Assembly (NCBI RefSeq): GCF_900313065.1
Contig: NZ_OMPU01000006.1
Coordinates: forward strand, 30,006-94,005
Length of the DNA stretch: 64,000 bases
Reading direction: 5' to 3'
Origin: Kiloniella sp. EL199
Lineage (GTDB): Bacteria > Pseudomonadota > Alphaproteobacteria > Kiloniellales > Kiloniellaceae
How positions within the stretch are numbered: the stretch's first letter is position 1; each line of letters starts with the position of its first letter. Made by a program: the position numbers and the translations under genes. Below are positions 9,803 to 18,810 of this stretch, one piece after another. The notes under the pieces are model-generated. The model did no database searches, was not told the DNA's origin, and was given only the letters and a program-made list of their open reading frames with translations.

Positions 9803-11128
9803 ATGGCATCTGCTGCTGAACAATTAGCCGCTAATATTAATCTTAGTGCGTTTTCTAAAGCCACAGATTTGAAAAAGCGTATCTGGTTCACTCTGGGTGC
9901 GCTTATTGTGTATCGTCTGGGAACTTATATTCCCCTTCCCGGAATTGATCCTATGGTATTCCAGCAAGCTTTTAATGCTCAGATGGGCGGTGTGCTTGGA
10001 ATGATGAATATTTTTGCCGGCGGTGCTCTTGAGCGAATGACAATTTTCGCCTTGAATATTATGCCGTACATTTCTGCATCTATTATTATGCAGTTGATGA
10101 CCGCGATCTCTCCACAGATTGAAGCCCTCAAAAAAGAGGGGGAAGCCGGTCGTAAAAAAATCAATCAATACACACGCTACGGGACAGTGTTTTTAGCCGC
10201 TGTTCAGGCCTATGGTATTGCCCGTGGATTACAGGGTGCTCAGGATTTTGGGGCCGCTGTTATTAATCCGGGGATTTTCTTTGAGCTAACGACAGTGATT
10301 ACCCTGACCGGCGGTACAATATTCCTGATGTGGCTGGGTGAACAAATTACACAACGCGGCATTGGTAATGGTATTTCTTTGATTATCTTCTCTGGTATCG
10401 TAGCAGGCCTGCCATCAGCTTTGGCACAAACGTTCCAGCTAAGTCAGAGCAACGGCTTTGTTGCTTTGATCATCTTGATGGTTCCACTTGTTATTGCTGG
10501 TATCGTTTGTTTTGAGCGTGCGCATCGTAAAGTGATTGTCCAGTATCCAAAACGTCAGGTTGGTAATAAAATGTTCGGTGGCGATTCTTCTCACCTGCCA
10601 ATCAAGCTGAATGTATCTGGTGTGATCCCGCCAATCTTTGCATCTTCTTTGCTACTAATGCCAATTACCGCAGCTCAGTTCTCTGCCGGTAGTTCCGAGT
10701 GGCTGACATGGGTAACTGCAAACCTTGGTCGTGGCACTGTAGGATACATGCTTCTTTTCAGTACGCTGATCGCTTTCTTTGCCTTCTTCTATAAGACGAT
10801 TGTCTTCAATACAGAAGATACGGCTGACAATCTGAAGAAAAACGGGGGGTTTGTTCCAGGTATTCGTCCCGGAAAAAACACAGCTGCACATCTTGACTAT
10901 ATCATCAATCGGTTGACAATTGCTGGGGCTGCATATCTTGTGGCTGTATGTTTGCTACCCGAGATTTTGATCTCTCAATATGCTGTTCCATTCTATTTTG
11001 GCGGGACAAGTCTTTTGATTGTCGTTTCCGTAACAATGGATACGGTCGGACAGATCCATTCTCATCTGGTGGCTCATCAGTATGAAGGCCTAATTAAAAA
11101 ATCAAAATTAAAGGGTAGGCGTGGATGA
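9803..11128 (+). CDS. secY: Preprotein translocase channel subunit SecY
   Basis: SecY forms the protein-conducting channel of the inner membrane with SecE and SecG. The 441-residue product shows about ten hydrophobic segments. Family motifs include RLGTYIPLPGID, GALERMTIFALNIMPYISASIIMQL, GIGNGISLIIFSGIVAGLP and GGFVPGIRPGKNTAAHLDYI. An in-frame start 60 bases upstream adds a non-family segment, so MASAAEQLAANINL at 9803 is preferred. The stop overlaps adk by four bases. Confidence 0.97.
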   Translation: MASAAEQLAANINLSAFSKATDLKKRIWFTLGALIVYRLGTYIPLPGIDPMVFQQAFNAQMGGVLGMMNIFAGGALERMTIFALNIMPYISASIIMQLMTAISPQIEALKKEGEAGRKKINQYTRYGTVFLAAVQAYGIARGLQGAQDFGAAVINPGIFFELTTVITLTGGTIFLMWLGEQITQRGIGNGISLIIFSGIVAGLPSALAQTFQLSQSNGFVALIILMVPLVIAGIVCFERAHRKVIVQYPKRQVGNKMFGGDSSHLPIKLNVSGVIPPIFASSLLLMPITAAQFSAGSSEWLTWVTANLGRGTVGYMLLFSTLIAFFAFFYKTIVFNTEDTADNLKKNGGFVPGIRPGKNTAAHLDYIINRLTIAGAAYLVAVCLLPEILISQYAVPFYFGGTSLLIVVSVTMDTVGQIHSHLVAHQYEGLIKKSKLKGRRG

Positions 11129-11697
11129 ACATAGTATTGTTTGGCCCTCCGGGCGCGGGTAAGGGCACACAGGCAGCAATTCTGGTTGAACAGCACAACA
11201 TTGTGCAGCTCTCAACAGGGGACATGCTAAGGGCAGCCGTTGCTGCCGGGACAGAGCTTGGTAAACAAGCCAAATCTGTTATGGATGCCGGTCAGTTGGT
11301 TGCTGATGATTTGATCATAGGGATTATCTCTGACCGTATTGATGAAGCTGATTGCAAGAACGGTTTCATTCTTGATGGTTTCCCACGGACAGTTGCTCAG
11401 GCCGAAGGTCTAGATGCAATGTTGCAAGAAAAAGGTCTGAAGCTCGACAGCACGATCGAGATTGTTGTTGATGAACAGATTCTTTTCAGCCGTATCGAAC
11501 AGCGCGCAAGCGAAACACCTGAATCAGAACGTCGCGCGGACGATAATGCAGAAACGCTTAAAAAGCGTCTTGCCGTTTATCACGAGCAAACAGCCCCTGT
11601 GCTGCCTTACTATGAAAAGAAAGGCAATTTGCATAAAGTGGACGGTATGCAATCTATTGAGGAAGTGGCGAGTCAGATCGCTAGTTTCCTCAAGTAA
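11125..11697 (+). CDS. adk: Adenylate kinase (short, LID-less form)
   Basis: Adenylate kinase converts AMP and ATP to two ADP. The 190-residue product has the P-loop GPPGAGKGTQ, the AMP-binding STGDMLRAAV, and ILDGFPRTVAQAEGLD. After IEQRASETPESERRADDN the sequence goes straight into LKKRLAVYHEQTAPVLPYY. The 25-30 residue LID insertion and any zinc cysteines are absent, as in many alphaproteobacterial short-type enzymes. Overlap with secY (ATGA) implies co-translation. Confidence 0.97.
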   Translation: MNIVLFGPPGAGKGTQAAILVEQHNIVQLSTGDMLRAAVAAGTELGKQAKSVMDAGQLVADDLIIGIISDRIDEADCKNGFILDGFPRTVAQAEGLDAMLQEKGLKLDSTIEIVVDEQILFSRIEQRASETPESERRADDNAETLKKRLAVYHEQTAPVLPYYEKKGNLHKVDGMQSIEEVASQIASFLK

Positions 11698-11707
11698 GAC
11701 TTACCCA

Positions 11708-11735
11708 TTGACAGGCGGGCGGATTGGCATATAAT
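11708..11735 (+). promoter_or_regulatory. Near-consensus sigma70 promoter for rpsM-rpsK-rpoA-rplQ
   Basis: A perfect -35 box TTGACA (11708-11713) and a perfect -10 box TATAAT (11730-11735) are separated by 16 bp, immediately after the adk stop. Transcription would start near 11742, leaving a leader of about 220 nt before rpsM. An 8-bp dyad (GGCGGATT at 11718-11725, AATCCGCC at 11733-11740) spans the spacer and -10 box. It could be an operator, or a terminator stem for adk transcripts. No other feature was recognised in 11742-11960 except the rpsM ribosome binding site. Confidence 0.75.
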
Positions 11736-11960
11736 CCGCCGCCGAATGGACATTTTTGTTGGGAATCTAAGCTTTTTTGCTGATTTTCAACAAAAGGTAT
11801 TTCGGGTGACTTTATCTACCACCCAATACAATTTCGGGTTTCGGCCTGAAAACAGAACTACACGACGTCTCTCATTTCACCTCTGGAGAATGTCGCGGAT
11901 TAATTTAACCAAGGGTTTCCAAATAGTTGGAGCCCGATCTGTGTTTGTGAGGAGAGCGTA

Positions 11961-12329
11961 GTGGCTCGTATTGCTGGCGTCAACATCCCGACGCAAAAGC
12001 GGGTACTGATCGCATTGACCTATATCCATGGTATTGGTCCTGCGATTTCCAAGAAAATCTGTGAAGAAGTTGGCATTCCGGCTGAACGCCGTGTTAACGA
12101 ATTGACAGAAGATGAAGTACTTCGCATTCGTGAAACTATTGATAACAACTTCACAGTTGAAGGTGACCTTCGCCGTGATGTTGCTATGAACATCAAACGT
12201 CTGATGGATCTAGGTTGCCTGCGCGGCCTTCGTCATCGTAAACGCCTTCCAGTTCGCGGGCAGCGTACTCGGACTAACGCACGTACGCGTAAAGGTCCTG
12301 CTGTTGCTATCGCTGGTAAGAAGAAATAA
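11961..12329 (+). CDS. rpsM: 30S ribosomal protein S13
   Basis: S13 sits at the 30S head and bridges to the 50S subunit. The 122-residue product begins [25 protein letters not shown] and ends with [25 protein letters not shown], diagnostic. The start is GTG; GAGGAGA six bases upstream is an excellent ribosome binding site and fixes it. First gene after the promoter described above. Confidence 0.98.
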   Translation: MARIAGVNIPTQKRVLIALTYIHGIGPAISKKICEEVGIPAERRVNELTEDEVLRIRETIDNNFTVEGDLRRDVAMNIKRLMDLGCLRGLRHRKRLPVRGQRTRTNARTRKGPAVAIAGKKK

Positions 12330-12343
12330 GAGGGCAGTAGAAA

Positions 12344-12736
12344 ATGGCTAAAGCTCAGCAGGGGCGCGTTAAGCGTCGTGAGCGGAAGAATATTTCTTCT
12401 GGTATCGCTCACATCAGTGCAACTTTTAACAACACGATCATCACGATTACTGACGTACAGGGAAATGCTATTTCCTGGGCATCAGCTGGTGGTCTGGGTT
12501 TTAAAGGTTCTCGTAAGTCCACTCCATATGCTGCGCAGCTTGCTGCAGAAGATGCAGGCAAAAAAGCTCAGGATCATGGAATGAAGACTCTCGAAGTTAA
12601 CGTTAAGGGCCCCGGGTCAGGACGTGAGTCCGCTCTTCGTGCTTTGCAGGCAGTTGGTTTCACCATCACTGGTATTCGTGATGTAACACCAATTCCGCAC
12701 AACGGATGTCGTCCACCAAAACGCCGTCGCGTATAA
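12344..12736 (+). CDS. rpsK: 30S ribosomal protein S11
   Basis: S11 lies on the 30S platform near the E site. The 130-residue protein contains [53 protein letters not shown] and the C-terminal [18 protein letters not shown], all canonical. It starts 14 bp after rpsM. Confidence 0.98.
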   Translation: MAKAQQGRVKRRERKNISSGIAHISATFNNTIITITDVQGNAISWASAGGLGFKGSRKSTPYAAQLAAEDAGKKAQDHGMKTLEVNVKGPGSGRESALRALQAVGFTITGIRDVTPIPHNGCRPPKRRRV

Positions 12737-12746
12737 GTGGATTTTG

Positions 12747-12814
12747 GGCAGGCTGTTTAACGGGTAGCCTGCCTCTATCTAACTCGTCTAAAGCCGGATT
12801 TTGTTTCCGGCTTT
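12747..12814 (+). terminator. Two consecutive hairpins between rpsK and rpoA
   Basis: The first stem pairs GGCAGGCT (12747-12754) with AGCCTGCC (12766-12773). The second pairs AAAGCCGGA (12790-12798) with TCCGGCTTT (12806-12814) and is followed by a short T run. They occupy the unusually long 158-bp gap ahead of rpoA. They may act as a partial terminator or RNA-processing site separating ribosomal-protein and RNA-polymerase expression. Confidence 0.5.
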
Positions 12815-12894
12815 TGGCATATACATGACACTGCAAGAACCATTGTTACGTCCCGTTCGTGATCGATAGCTTGCACGTCAAAAGAGGTTTTACT

Positions 12895-13911
12895 GTGATT
12901 CAGACTAACTGGAATGCTTTGATTAAGCCTGAAAGTCTCGTTGTTGAGCCAGGCATTGACAGCAACCGTGTTGCTAAAGTTGTTGCCGAGCCGCTAGAGC
13001 GTGGTTTTGGTCTTACACTTGGTAACGCGCTGCGTCGCGTTCTTCTGTCATCTTTGCAAGGTGCTGCTGTTACATCTATCCACATCGATGGTGTACTGCA
13101 CGAGTTCTCATCTATTCCTGGTGTTCGTGAAGACGTTACTGACGTTATTCTTAACATCAAAACCATCGCTCTGCGTATGGAAGGTGAAGAGCCAAAGCGC
13201 ATGCGTCTTCGCGCAGAAGGTCCTGGTTCTGTTACTGCCGGTCAGATCGAAACAACTGGTGACATCGAAGTGATGAACCCGGATCTTGTGATCTGTACTC
13301 TGGATGATGGTGCTCATCTGGACATGGAACTTACCGTTGATACTGGTAAAGGCTATGTTCCAGCTTCTCAGAACCGTGTTGAAGATGCACCAATCGGTCT
13401 TGTGCCGGTTGATTCAATCTTCTCACCAGTTCGTAAAGTGTCTTACAAAGTCGACAACACACGTGTTGGTCAGGTAACTGACTATGACAAACTGACACTT
13501 GAAATCGAAACTGATGGTTCTATTACACCAGAAGATGCGATTGCTGTTGCATCACGCATTCTTCAGGATCAACTTTCTCTCTTCGTTAACTTCGATGAGC
13601 CAAAAGTTGAAGAAGTTGATGATCGTCCAAGCGAACCACCGTTCAACCGTAACCTTCTTCGCAAGGTTGATGAGCTTGAGCTTTCTGTTCGTTCAGCTAA
13701 CTGCCTCAAAAACGATAACATCGTTTACATCGGTGATCTGGTTCAGAAAACCGAAGCTGAAATGCTGCGTACACCTAACTTCGGTCGTAAATCTCTTAAC
13801 GAGATCAAAGAAGTTCTTTCTGGCATGGGCCTCCACCTCGGTATGGAAATTGCCGAATGGCCACCTGAGAACATCGAAGAGTTGGCTAAGCGTCTCGACG
13901 AACCTTTCTAA
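12895..13911 (+). CDS. rpoA: DNA-directed RNA polymerase subunit alpha
   Basis: The alpha subunit initiates core RNA polymerase assembly and contacts activators and UP elements. The 338-residue product has the N-terminal dimerisation domain ([22 protein letters not shown]) and a linker rich in Glu/Asp/Pro. The C-terminal domain contains [42 protein letters not shown] and LHLGM. A GTG at 12859 is also in frame. The GTG at 12895 has GAGG six bases before it and gives the family-typical [12 protein letters not shown] start, so it is chosen. Confidence 0.97.
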   Translation: MIQTNWNALIKPESLVVEPGIDSNRVAKVVAEPLERGFGLTLGNALRRVLLSSLQGAAVTSIHIDGVLHEFSSIPGVREDVTDVILNIKTIALRMEGEEPKRMRLRAEGPGSVTAGQIETTGDIEVMNPDLVICTLDDGAHLDMELTVDTGKGYVPASQNRVEDAPIGLVPVDSIFSPVRKVSYKVDNTRVGQVTDYDKLTLEIETDGSITPEDAIAVASRILQDQLSLFVNFDEPKVEEVDDRPSEPPFNRNLLRKVDELELSVRSANCLKNDNIVYIGDLVQKTEAEMLRTPNFGRKSLNEIKEVLSGMGLHLGMEIAEWPPENIEELAKRLDEPF

Positions 13912-14039
13912 GAAGGTTCTGAGTTACTAATGGGGAATGCATCCCGAAACCTGACGATTTCATCTGATTTTATAATCAGGCGGCGTTAGGAATTTTAATC
14001 CGTCTCGTGCGCGAGACACTAGATATTTGGAGAACAGAT

Positions 14040-14459
14040 ATGCGTCACGGAATGAGTGGTCGTAAACTTAATCGTACTTCCAGCCATCGTAAGGCTATGT
14101 TTGCAAACATGGCGCATGCGTTGATCAAACACGAACAGATCAAAACAACGCTTCCAAAAGCCAAAGACCTTCGTCCAATCGTTGAGAAATTGGTTACACT
14201 TGGTAAGCGCGGTGACCTGCACGCTCGTCGTCAGGCTCTAGCTGTTCTTCGTGATACAAAACTTACTGCTAAACTTTTTGACGTACTTGCCGAGCGTTAC
14301 AAAGACCGTCAGGGTGGTTACACTCGCGTTCTTAAAGCAGGCTTCCGTCATGGTGATATGGCGCCAATGGCTTTCATTGAATTCGTTGATCGTGACGTTG
14401 ATGCCAAAGGCCAGGATTCTGGCCCTGTAGTTGGTGACGAGGATGAAGGCGAAGAGTAA
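14040..14459 (+). CDS. rplQ: 50S ribosomal protein L17
   Basis: L17 lies near the tunnel exit. The 139-residue product begins [25 protein letters not shown] and contains [20 protein letters not shown] and [27 protein letters not shown]. An acidic tail ([21 protein letters not shown]) follows the conserved domain. GGAGAA precedes the chosen ATG; an upstream in-frame ATG gives a non-family N-terminus. Confidence 0.97.
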   Translation: MRHGMSGRKLNRTSSHRKAMFANMAHALIKHEQIKTTLPKAKDLRPIVEKLVTLGKRGDLHARRQALAVLRDTKLTAKLFDVLAERYKDRQGGYTRVLKAGFRHGDMAPMAFIEFVDRDVDAKGQDSGPVVGDEDEGEE

Positions 14460-14489
14460 GTCTCTTTTTCTTCACATCGAAGTATTATC

Positions 14490-14520
14490 AAAAGGCAGTC
14501 CAATGGGCTGCCTTTTGTTT
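14490..14520 (+). terminator. Rho-independent terminator of the alpha operon
   Basis: A perfect 9-bp stem (AAAAGGCAG at 14490-14498, CTGCCTTTT at 14508-14516) with a 9-base loop is followed by TTTTGTTTTG. It lies 31 bp after the rplQ stop and closes the ribosomal cluster. Confidence 0.88.
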
Positions 14521-14638
14521 TGCGGTGGATCAAAGCGTCAAGATTTTCACAATGAGATATTTTTACACGGCGATAACTGTGTTAGATCTCAAGGGAACAA
14601 ACTGCGAACTGTTTAATTTCATAGGGAACAAAATACCG

Positions 14639-16075
14639 ATGCGTATTCTGCACACAAATTTATTGCCAATTTTCTTGTCAGTCATGGCGCTATTTTTGGT
14701 TCAGAGTAATCTGTCTGTTTCTTCTGCCTATGGGCAAACAGTCCCGACAAATCAGGCACAGATAAATCTGAGCTTTTCCCCGGTTGTGAAGCAGACGTCC
14801 CCTGCAGTGGTGAATATCTTCACCAAAACATTGGTCAAGGAACGAGCGGTTCCATCCCTTTTCAATGATCCTTTCTTCAGACGTTTTTTTGGCAACAATC
14901 TTCCGGGGCGTGAAAGAAAGCGGATGGGGAAATCCTTGGGTTCCGGTGTTATCGTTCGTGAAAATGGGTTGATTGTGACCAATCATCATGTCATCGATTC
15001 CGCGACTGAAATTCAGGTTGTTCTCGCGGATCGCCGAGAATTTTCAGCTGAATTGGTATTGAGTGATAAAGATACGGATCTGGCGATCTTGAAAATTGAT
15101 ACCAAAGGCGAAAAATTGCCTACTCTTGAGTTAATGGATTCTGACACAATTGATGTTGGTGATCTTGTTCTTGCCATCGGTAATCCTTTTGGTGTTGGAC
15201 AGACAGTTACCAGCGGAATTGTTTCTGCATTAGCGAGAACTCAGGTTGGTGTTGCGGACTTCCAGTTCTTTATTCAGACAGATGCAGCTATTAACCCCGG
15301 GAACTCCGGAGGGGCGTTGGTTACATTGGATGGTAAGCTTTTGGGCATTAACACGGCGATTTTTTCTTCTTCAAGGAATGGAGGATCGATTGGTATAGGT
15401 TTTGCCATCCCGGCCAATATGGTGCGTACTGTTGTGCGTTCTGCTGAAGAAGGGAGAGAGTTGGTTCGTGCCTGGCCTGGTATTACCGGACAGGACTTGA
15501 ATGCTGATCTGGCTTTGGGTTTTGGCTTGAATCGTCCCGGTGGTGTTGTCGTGAGTAACGTCTATCCGGGGGGACCAGCTGACAAGGCAGGTATTCGTGG
15601 CGGTGACGTGATCTTGTCTGTTGCGGGGAAAGAAGTGATCAACGTAGAATCCTTGCGGTTTCGTATTGCGACAATCCCTGTTGGAGAAAAGGCGGAATTA
15701 GAGCTATGGCGAGGGCGTAAAGCTGAAACTGTTACCTATCTGGCAAGCCCTGCTCCTGAGACGCCAAAAAGAAACGAACAGGAAATTCGCGGCTCTAATC
15801 CCTTGGCTGGCTCAATTATTACCAACCTTTCTCCTGCTGTAGCTGAAGAGTTGCATCTGGGGAGCTTGTGGGAAGGCGTTATCGTAAAAAGTGTTGCACG
15901 GCGAAGCCCTGCACACAGAATAAGTCTCCAGCCACGGGATATTTTGCTTAATGTAAATGGTGTTCAAATCAATAGAGTTTCCGATGTTGAAAAGGCTCTG
16001 AATAAAAAAACAAAAAGCTGGACGTTGGTTATCAGCAGAGAAGGTCGGAAACGAACGCTCGAATTAAAGCGCTAG
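14639..16075 (+). CDS. Periplasmic serine protease of the Do/DegP (HtrA) family
   Basis: HtrA proteases degrade or refold damaged envelope proteins in the periplasm. The 478-residue product has an N-terminal signal peptide (hydrophobic residues about 8-30). The trypsin-like domain carries the catalytic triad His117 (TNHHVID), Asp147 (DKDTDLAIL) and Ser223 (GNSGGAL). Two PDZ domains follow, about residues 280-375 and 390-475. The ATG at 14639 is chosen because it begins the signal peptide; an upstream in-frame ATG at 14525 overlaps the rplQ terminator region. It could be DegP, DegQ or DegS-like; two PDZ domains favour DegP/DegQ. Confidence 0.93.
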   Translation: MRILHTNLLPIFLSVMALFLVQSNLSVSSAYGQTVPTNQAQINLSFSPVVKQTSPAVVNIFTKTLVKERAVPSLFNDPFFRRFFGNNLPGRERKRMGKSLGSGVIVRENGLIVTNHHVIDSATEIQVVLADRREFSAELVLSDKDTDLAILKIDTKGEKLPTLELMDSDTIDVGDLVLAIGNPFGVGQTVTSGIVSALARTQVGVADFQFFIQTDAAINPGNSGGALVTLDGKLLGINTAIFSSSRNGGSIGIGFAIPANMVRTVVRSAEEGRELVRAWPGITGQDLNADLALGFGLNRPGGVVVSNVYPGGPADKAGIRGGDVILSVAGKEVINVESLRFRIATIPVGEKAELELWRGRKAETVTYLASPAPETPKRNEQEIRGSNPLAGSIITNLSPAVAEELHLGSLWEGVIVKSVARRSPAHRISLQPRDILLNVNGVQINRVSDVEKALNKKTKSWTLVISREGRKRTLELKR

Positions 16076-16128
16076 TATTAATTACGAATGTTTTAGGAAT
16101 GAAGATCATACCACAAGGGATATATTAA

Positions 16129-17421
16129 GTGGTCGACTTATTCGAAGATCCAACAGCAAGACCTTTGGCCGATCGTCTACGTCCGCAAGCACTGGATCAG
16201 GTCGTCGGTCAGGATCATCTTGTTGGTGAGAATGGTCCCATCGGGCGCATGGTTCGGGCACAACGTCTGGCATCGATGATTTTATGGGGAACGCCGGGGT
16301 GTGGAAAAACCACAATTGCAAGACTGTTGGCAAATGTAACAGATCTTCATTTCGAGCTTCTATCAGCCATTTTTTCCGGTGTTGCGGATTTGCGCAAGAT
16401 CTTTGAGAAAGCACGTGAAAGAAAGGCAATGGGGCAGGGCACCTTGCTTTTCATAGACGAAATTCATCGTTTTAACAGGGCGCAACAGGACAGCTTTCTT
16501 CCCTATATGGAAGATGGCACAATTGTTTTGGTTGGTGCGACAACTGAAAATCCTTCTTTTGAATTGAATGCGGCGCTTTTATCCCGTTCTCAAGTCATGG
16601 TCCTCAAACGTCTTGATGAAAAGGGGATGGATGATCTTTTGGTGAGAGCTGAACAGGAAATGGGGTTTGAGTTGCCCCTGTCAGATGAAGCCCGTCAATC
16701 GGTTATTGCCATGGCTGATGGCGACGGACGCTATCTACTGAATATGGCGGAAGAGCTATTTACCTTGCCGCCGGGGGATGCTTTGGATACCGCAGATCTG
16801 GCAACTGTTATTCAAAAGCGTGCCCCGATTTATGATAAAGGGCAGGAAGGGCATTATAATTTAATATCAGCCTTGCATAAATCGTTGCGTGGTTCTGACT
16901 GTGATGCCGCGCTTTATTGGCTGGCAAGGATGTTAGCAGGCGGTGAAGACCCCAATTATATCGCAAGAAGACTTTTAAGATTTGCTGTCGAAGATATTGG
17001 GTTGGCAGATCCCAATGCAATGTCACAAGCGCTGCATGCGTGGCAATCTTTCGAGCGTCTGGGATCGCCAGAGGGGGAGTTGGCTCTGGCTCAAGCCGTA
17101 ATCTATTTAGGTACAGCCCCTAAATCCAATGCCGCTTATACTGCTTATAAAAGCAGCGTTCGATCTGCAAAGGAAACCGGATCTCTTTCTCCGCCGATGC
17201 ATATTCTAAATGCGCCGACCAAAATGATGAAAGATCTTGGTTACGGGAAAAATTACGCTTATGACCATGATGCGCAGGATGGTTTTTCCGGGCAAAACTA
17301 CTTTCCGGATAATATGCCGCGCCATAATTTCTACCAACCCGTGGAAAGAGGCTTTGAGCGGGAAGTGAAAAAACGCCTCCTCTATTGGGACAAGTTGCGC
17401 CAAGAGCGGCAGAAAACCTGA
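16129..17421 (+). CDS. rarA: Replication-associated recombination ATPase RarA (MgsA)
   Basis: RarA is an AAA+ ATPase related to the clamp loader that acts at stalled replication forks. The 430-residue product has an N-terminal RPQALDQVVGQDHLVG motif, Walker A (GTPGCGKTT), Walker B with the family signature FIDEIHRFN, sensor 1 (VGATTENPSFELN) and the C-terminal tetramerisation region ending in ARHNFY-type residues (PRHNFYQPVERGFE). The start is GTG with AAGGGA eight bases upstream. It follows the protease by 53 bp. Confidence 0.95.
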   Translation: MVDLFEDPTARPLADRLRPQALDQVVGQDHLVGENGPIGRMVRAQRLASMILWGTPGCGKTTIARLLANVTDLHFELLSAIFSGVADLRKIFEKARERKAMGQGTLLFIDEIHRFNRAQQDSFLPYMEDGTIVLVGATTENPSFELNAALLSRSQVMVLKRLDEKGMDDLLVRAEQEMGFELPLSDEARQSVIAMADGDGRYLLNMAEELFTLPPGDALDTADLATVIQKRAPIYDKGQEGHYNLISALHKSLRGSDCDAALYWLARMLAGGEDPNYIARRLLRFAVEDIGLADPNAMSQALHAWQSFERLGSPEGELALAQAVIYLGTAPKSNAAYTAYKSSVRSAKETGSLSPPMHILNAPTKMMKDLGYGKNYAYDHDAQDGFSGQNYFPDNMPRHNFYQPVERGFEREVKKRLLYWDKLRQERQKT

Positions 17422-17574
17422 GAACTAACCAAGGAATGCAAAAACTGCGTGCCTGCCATGTATATCTGGTGATTGCAAAGGTGCGACATTTTGGTGTTAT
17501 TTGTAAGCAGAAATCCTAAAACAAGTTCTCGTGCTTAAAGACACGGACCACGTTCCAAGAGGGTAAAGCCAGCA

Positions 17575-18252
17575 ATGCCAGATTATATTCGTCCGCAAAA
17601 AGATCATGTGGCACTCATTTCCTTATCTGCGCAGCGGGATTATATCCTCCCAAGTTCTCCTATTCGAGCAGCTGGCCTTTCCCGAGCCATTCCTGCAATG
17701 GAAAAACTGGTTCAAGGCTTTCGTGACCGCTTAGCCCCTGTTTATCATTCGATCCGTCTTTATAAAACTGACGGGTCAAATGTCGACCTCTGTCGTCGTA
17801 CAGCAGTGGAAGAAGGCTTACGTATCTTTATGCCGGGTAGCCTTGGTGCGGAACTGGTTGATGAAATCCAGCCTGAAGGCAAAGAAGTTCGTATTAATCC
17901 CGATCTTCTTTTTGATGGCAAGTTTCAGGAAATTGGGGCGGACGAATCAATTTTCTATCGCCCGAGATGGGGCGCATTTCACGATACGCCGTTGGAAGAT
18001 GAACTTAAAGCCCGTGGTGTGAACACGCTGGTTCTATGTGGTTTCTCATTCACTACGGCAACACGGGCAACAGTTTACGAAGCAAGCGCACGTGATTTCC
18101 GGGTTATTGTTGTGCCGGATGCTTTGTGTAATGCGACTGAGCAAGGTCTTCGCGAACTCGGTCGTATGGGCGTATATATGATGGAAACAGACGAACTGTT
18201 GTCCTGGTTGCGCGACCCTCGTGAAAATGGCGAAAGCGAAAAGGCAGCTTAG
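17575..18252 (+). CDS. Isochorismatase-fold protein lacking the catalytic triad
   Basis: The 225-residue product has the cysteine-hydrolase (isochorismatase) fold pattern: an N-terminal beta strand ending at ALISLSAQRDY, the central FYRPRWGAFHDTPLEDELKARG, and VLCGFSFTTATRATVYEASARDFRVIVVPDAL. Active members use Asp, Lys and Cys. At the aligned positions this protein appears to have Ser18, Arg129 and Val167. It is therefore probably not a hydrolase of the usual type; it may be a binding or regulatory paralogue, or use other residues. GAGGG precedes the ATG. A 153-bp gap separates it from rarA. Confidence 0.75.
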   Translation: MPDYIRPQKDHVALISLSAQRDYILPSSPIRAAGLSRAIPAMEKLVQGFRDRLAPVYHSIRLYKTDGSNVDLCRRTAVEEGLRIFMPGSLGAELVDEIQPEGKEVRINPDLLFDGKFQEIGADESIFYRPRWGAFHDTPLEDELKARGVNTLVLCGFSFTTATRATVYEASARDFRVIVVPDALCNATEQGLRELGRMGVYMMETDELLSWLRDPRENGESEKAA

Positions 18253-18429
18253 GCTGTTACGCGAATAGAAAAGTCATTTCTCTTATTTTGCCAAGCTGCG
18301 GCATATTTGTTAGTTAGAACAGAATACATTGGTGCTGTTGGATAGCGTAAGCGCCTTTTGTAAAGATTCTTGCCGAGGAGATCATTCTGGCTTGGGTCAT
18401 TCTTGTTTGATCATTCTGGCAGGTATGTA

Positions 18430-18810
18430 ATGAAGATGCTGGCAGCGGTTGCTCTTGGTGGTGCTATCGGGGCAATAGGGCGATATCTGGTCATTATAAC
18501 GATGGGTTCTATGGTGGGAACAATGATCCCCGTTGGAACTTTGAGCGTGAATATTGTTGGCTCGTTTGCCATGGGCATACTTGTTCCCTTGATTGGTGTT
18601 GGTGATCTTGTATCCCAGGAATTAAGAGCTTTTCTGACTGTTGGCTTGTTGGGTGCATTTACAACTTTTTCTACCTTTTCAATGGATGTGGTTGTTCTTT
18701 TCCAGCGCGATGCTGTTGGATTGGCTGCCTTGTACTTGTTTTTATCTGTTTTTCTCTCTATAGCAGCCTTTGTTGCTGGATATTATCTAATGAGGTCTTT
18801 TATCGTATGA
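18430..18810 (+). CDS. crcB: Fluoride channel CrcB (Fluc)
   Basis: Fluc channels export fluoride through a dimer of four-helix subunits. The 126-residue product has GGAIGAIGRY, the GTLSVNIVGSFAMG pore motif and GAFTTFSTFSMD with the phenylalanine/threonine track, plus four hydrophobic segments. The ATG at 18430 begins the first helix; an in-frame start 60 bases upstream adds polar residues and is rejected. I did not recognise a fluoride riboswitch in the upstream 177 bp. A direct 12-bp repeat lies there instead (18380-18391 and 18409-18420). It overlaps the next gene by four bases. Confidence 0.93.
   Translation: MKMLAAVALGGAIGAIGRYLVIITMGSMVGTMIPVGTLSVNIVGSFAMGILVPLIGVGDLVSQELRAFLTVGLLGAFTTFSTFSMDVVVLFQRDAVGLAALYLFLSVFLSIAAFVAGYYLMRSFIV

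Noticed and set aside
11125-11697. Adenylate kinase as a truncated gene
   Set aside because: The missing LID domain is normal for short-type enzymes of alphaproteobacteria; all core motifs are present and the frame is intact.
11746-11961. 71-codon open frame in the rpsM leader
   Set aside because: It lies in the untranslated leader behind the strong promoter, has no family similarity and no convincing ribosome binding site; composition looks non-coding.
13948-13976. Promoter before rplQ based on TATAAT at 13971
   Set aside because: The -10 match is good but no -35 box exists at a workable distance, and the hexamer is part of a small stem (CTGATT/AATCAG).
18253-18429. Fluoride riboswitch upstream of crcB
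   Set aside because: I looked for the conserved aptamer pattern and did not find it by eye; only a direct repeat is visible.
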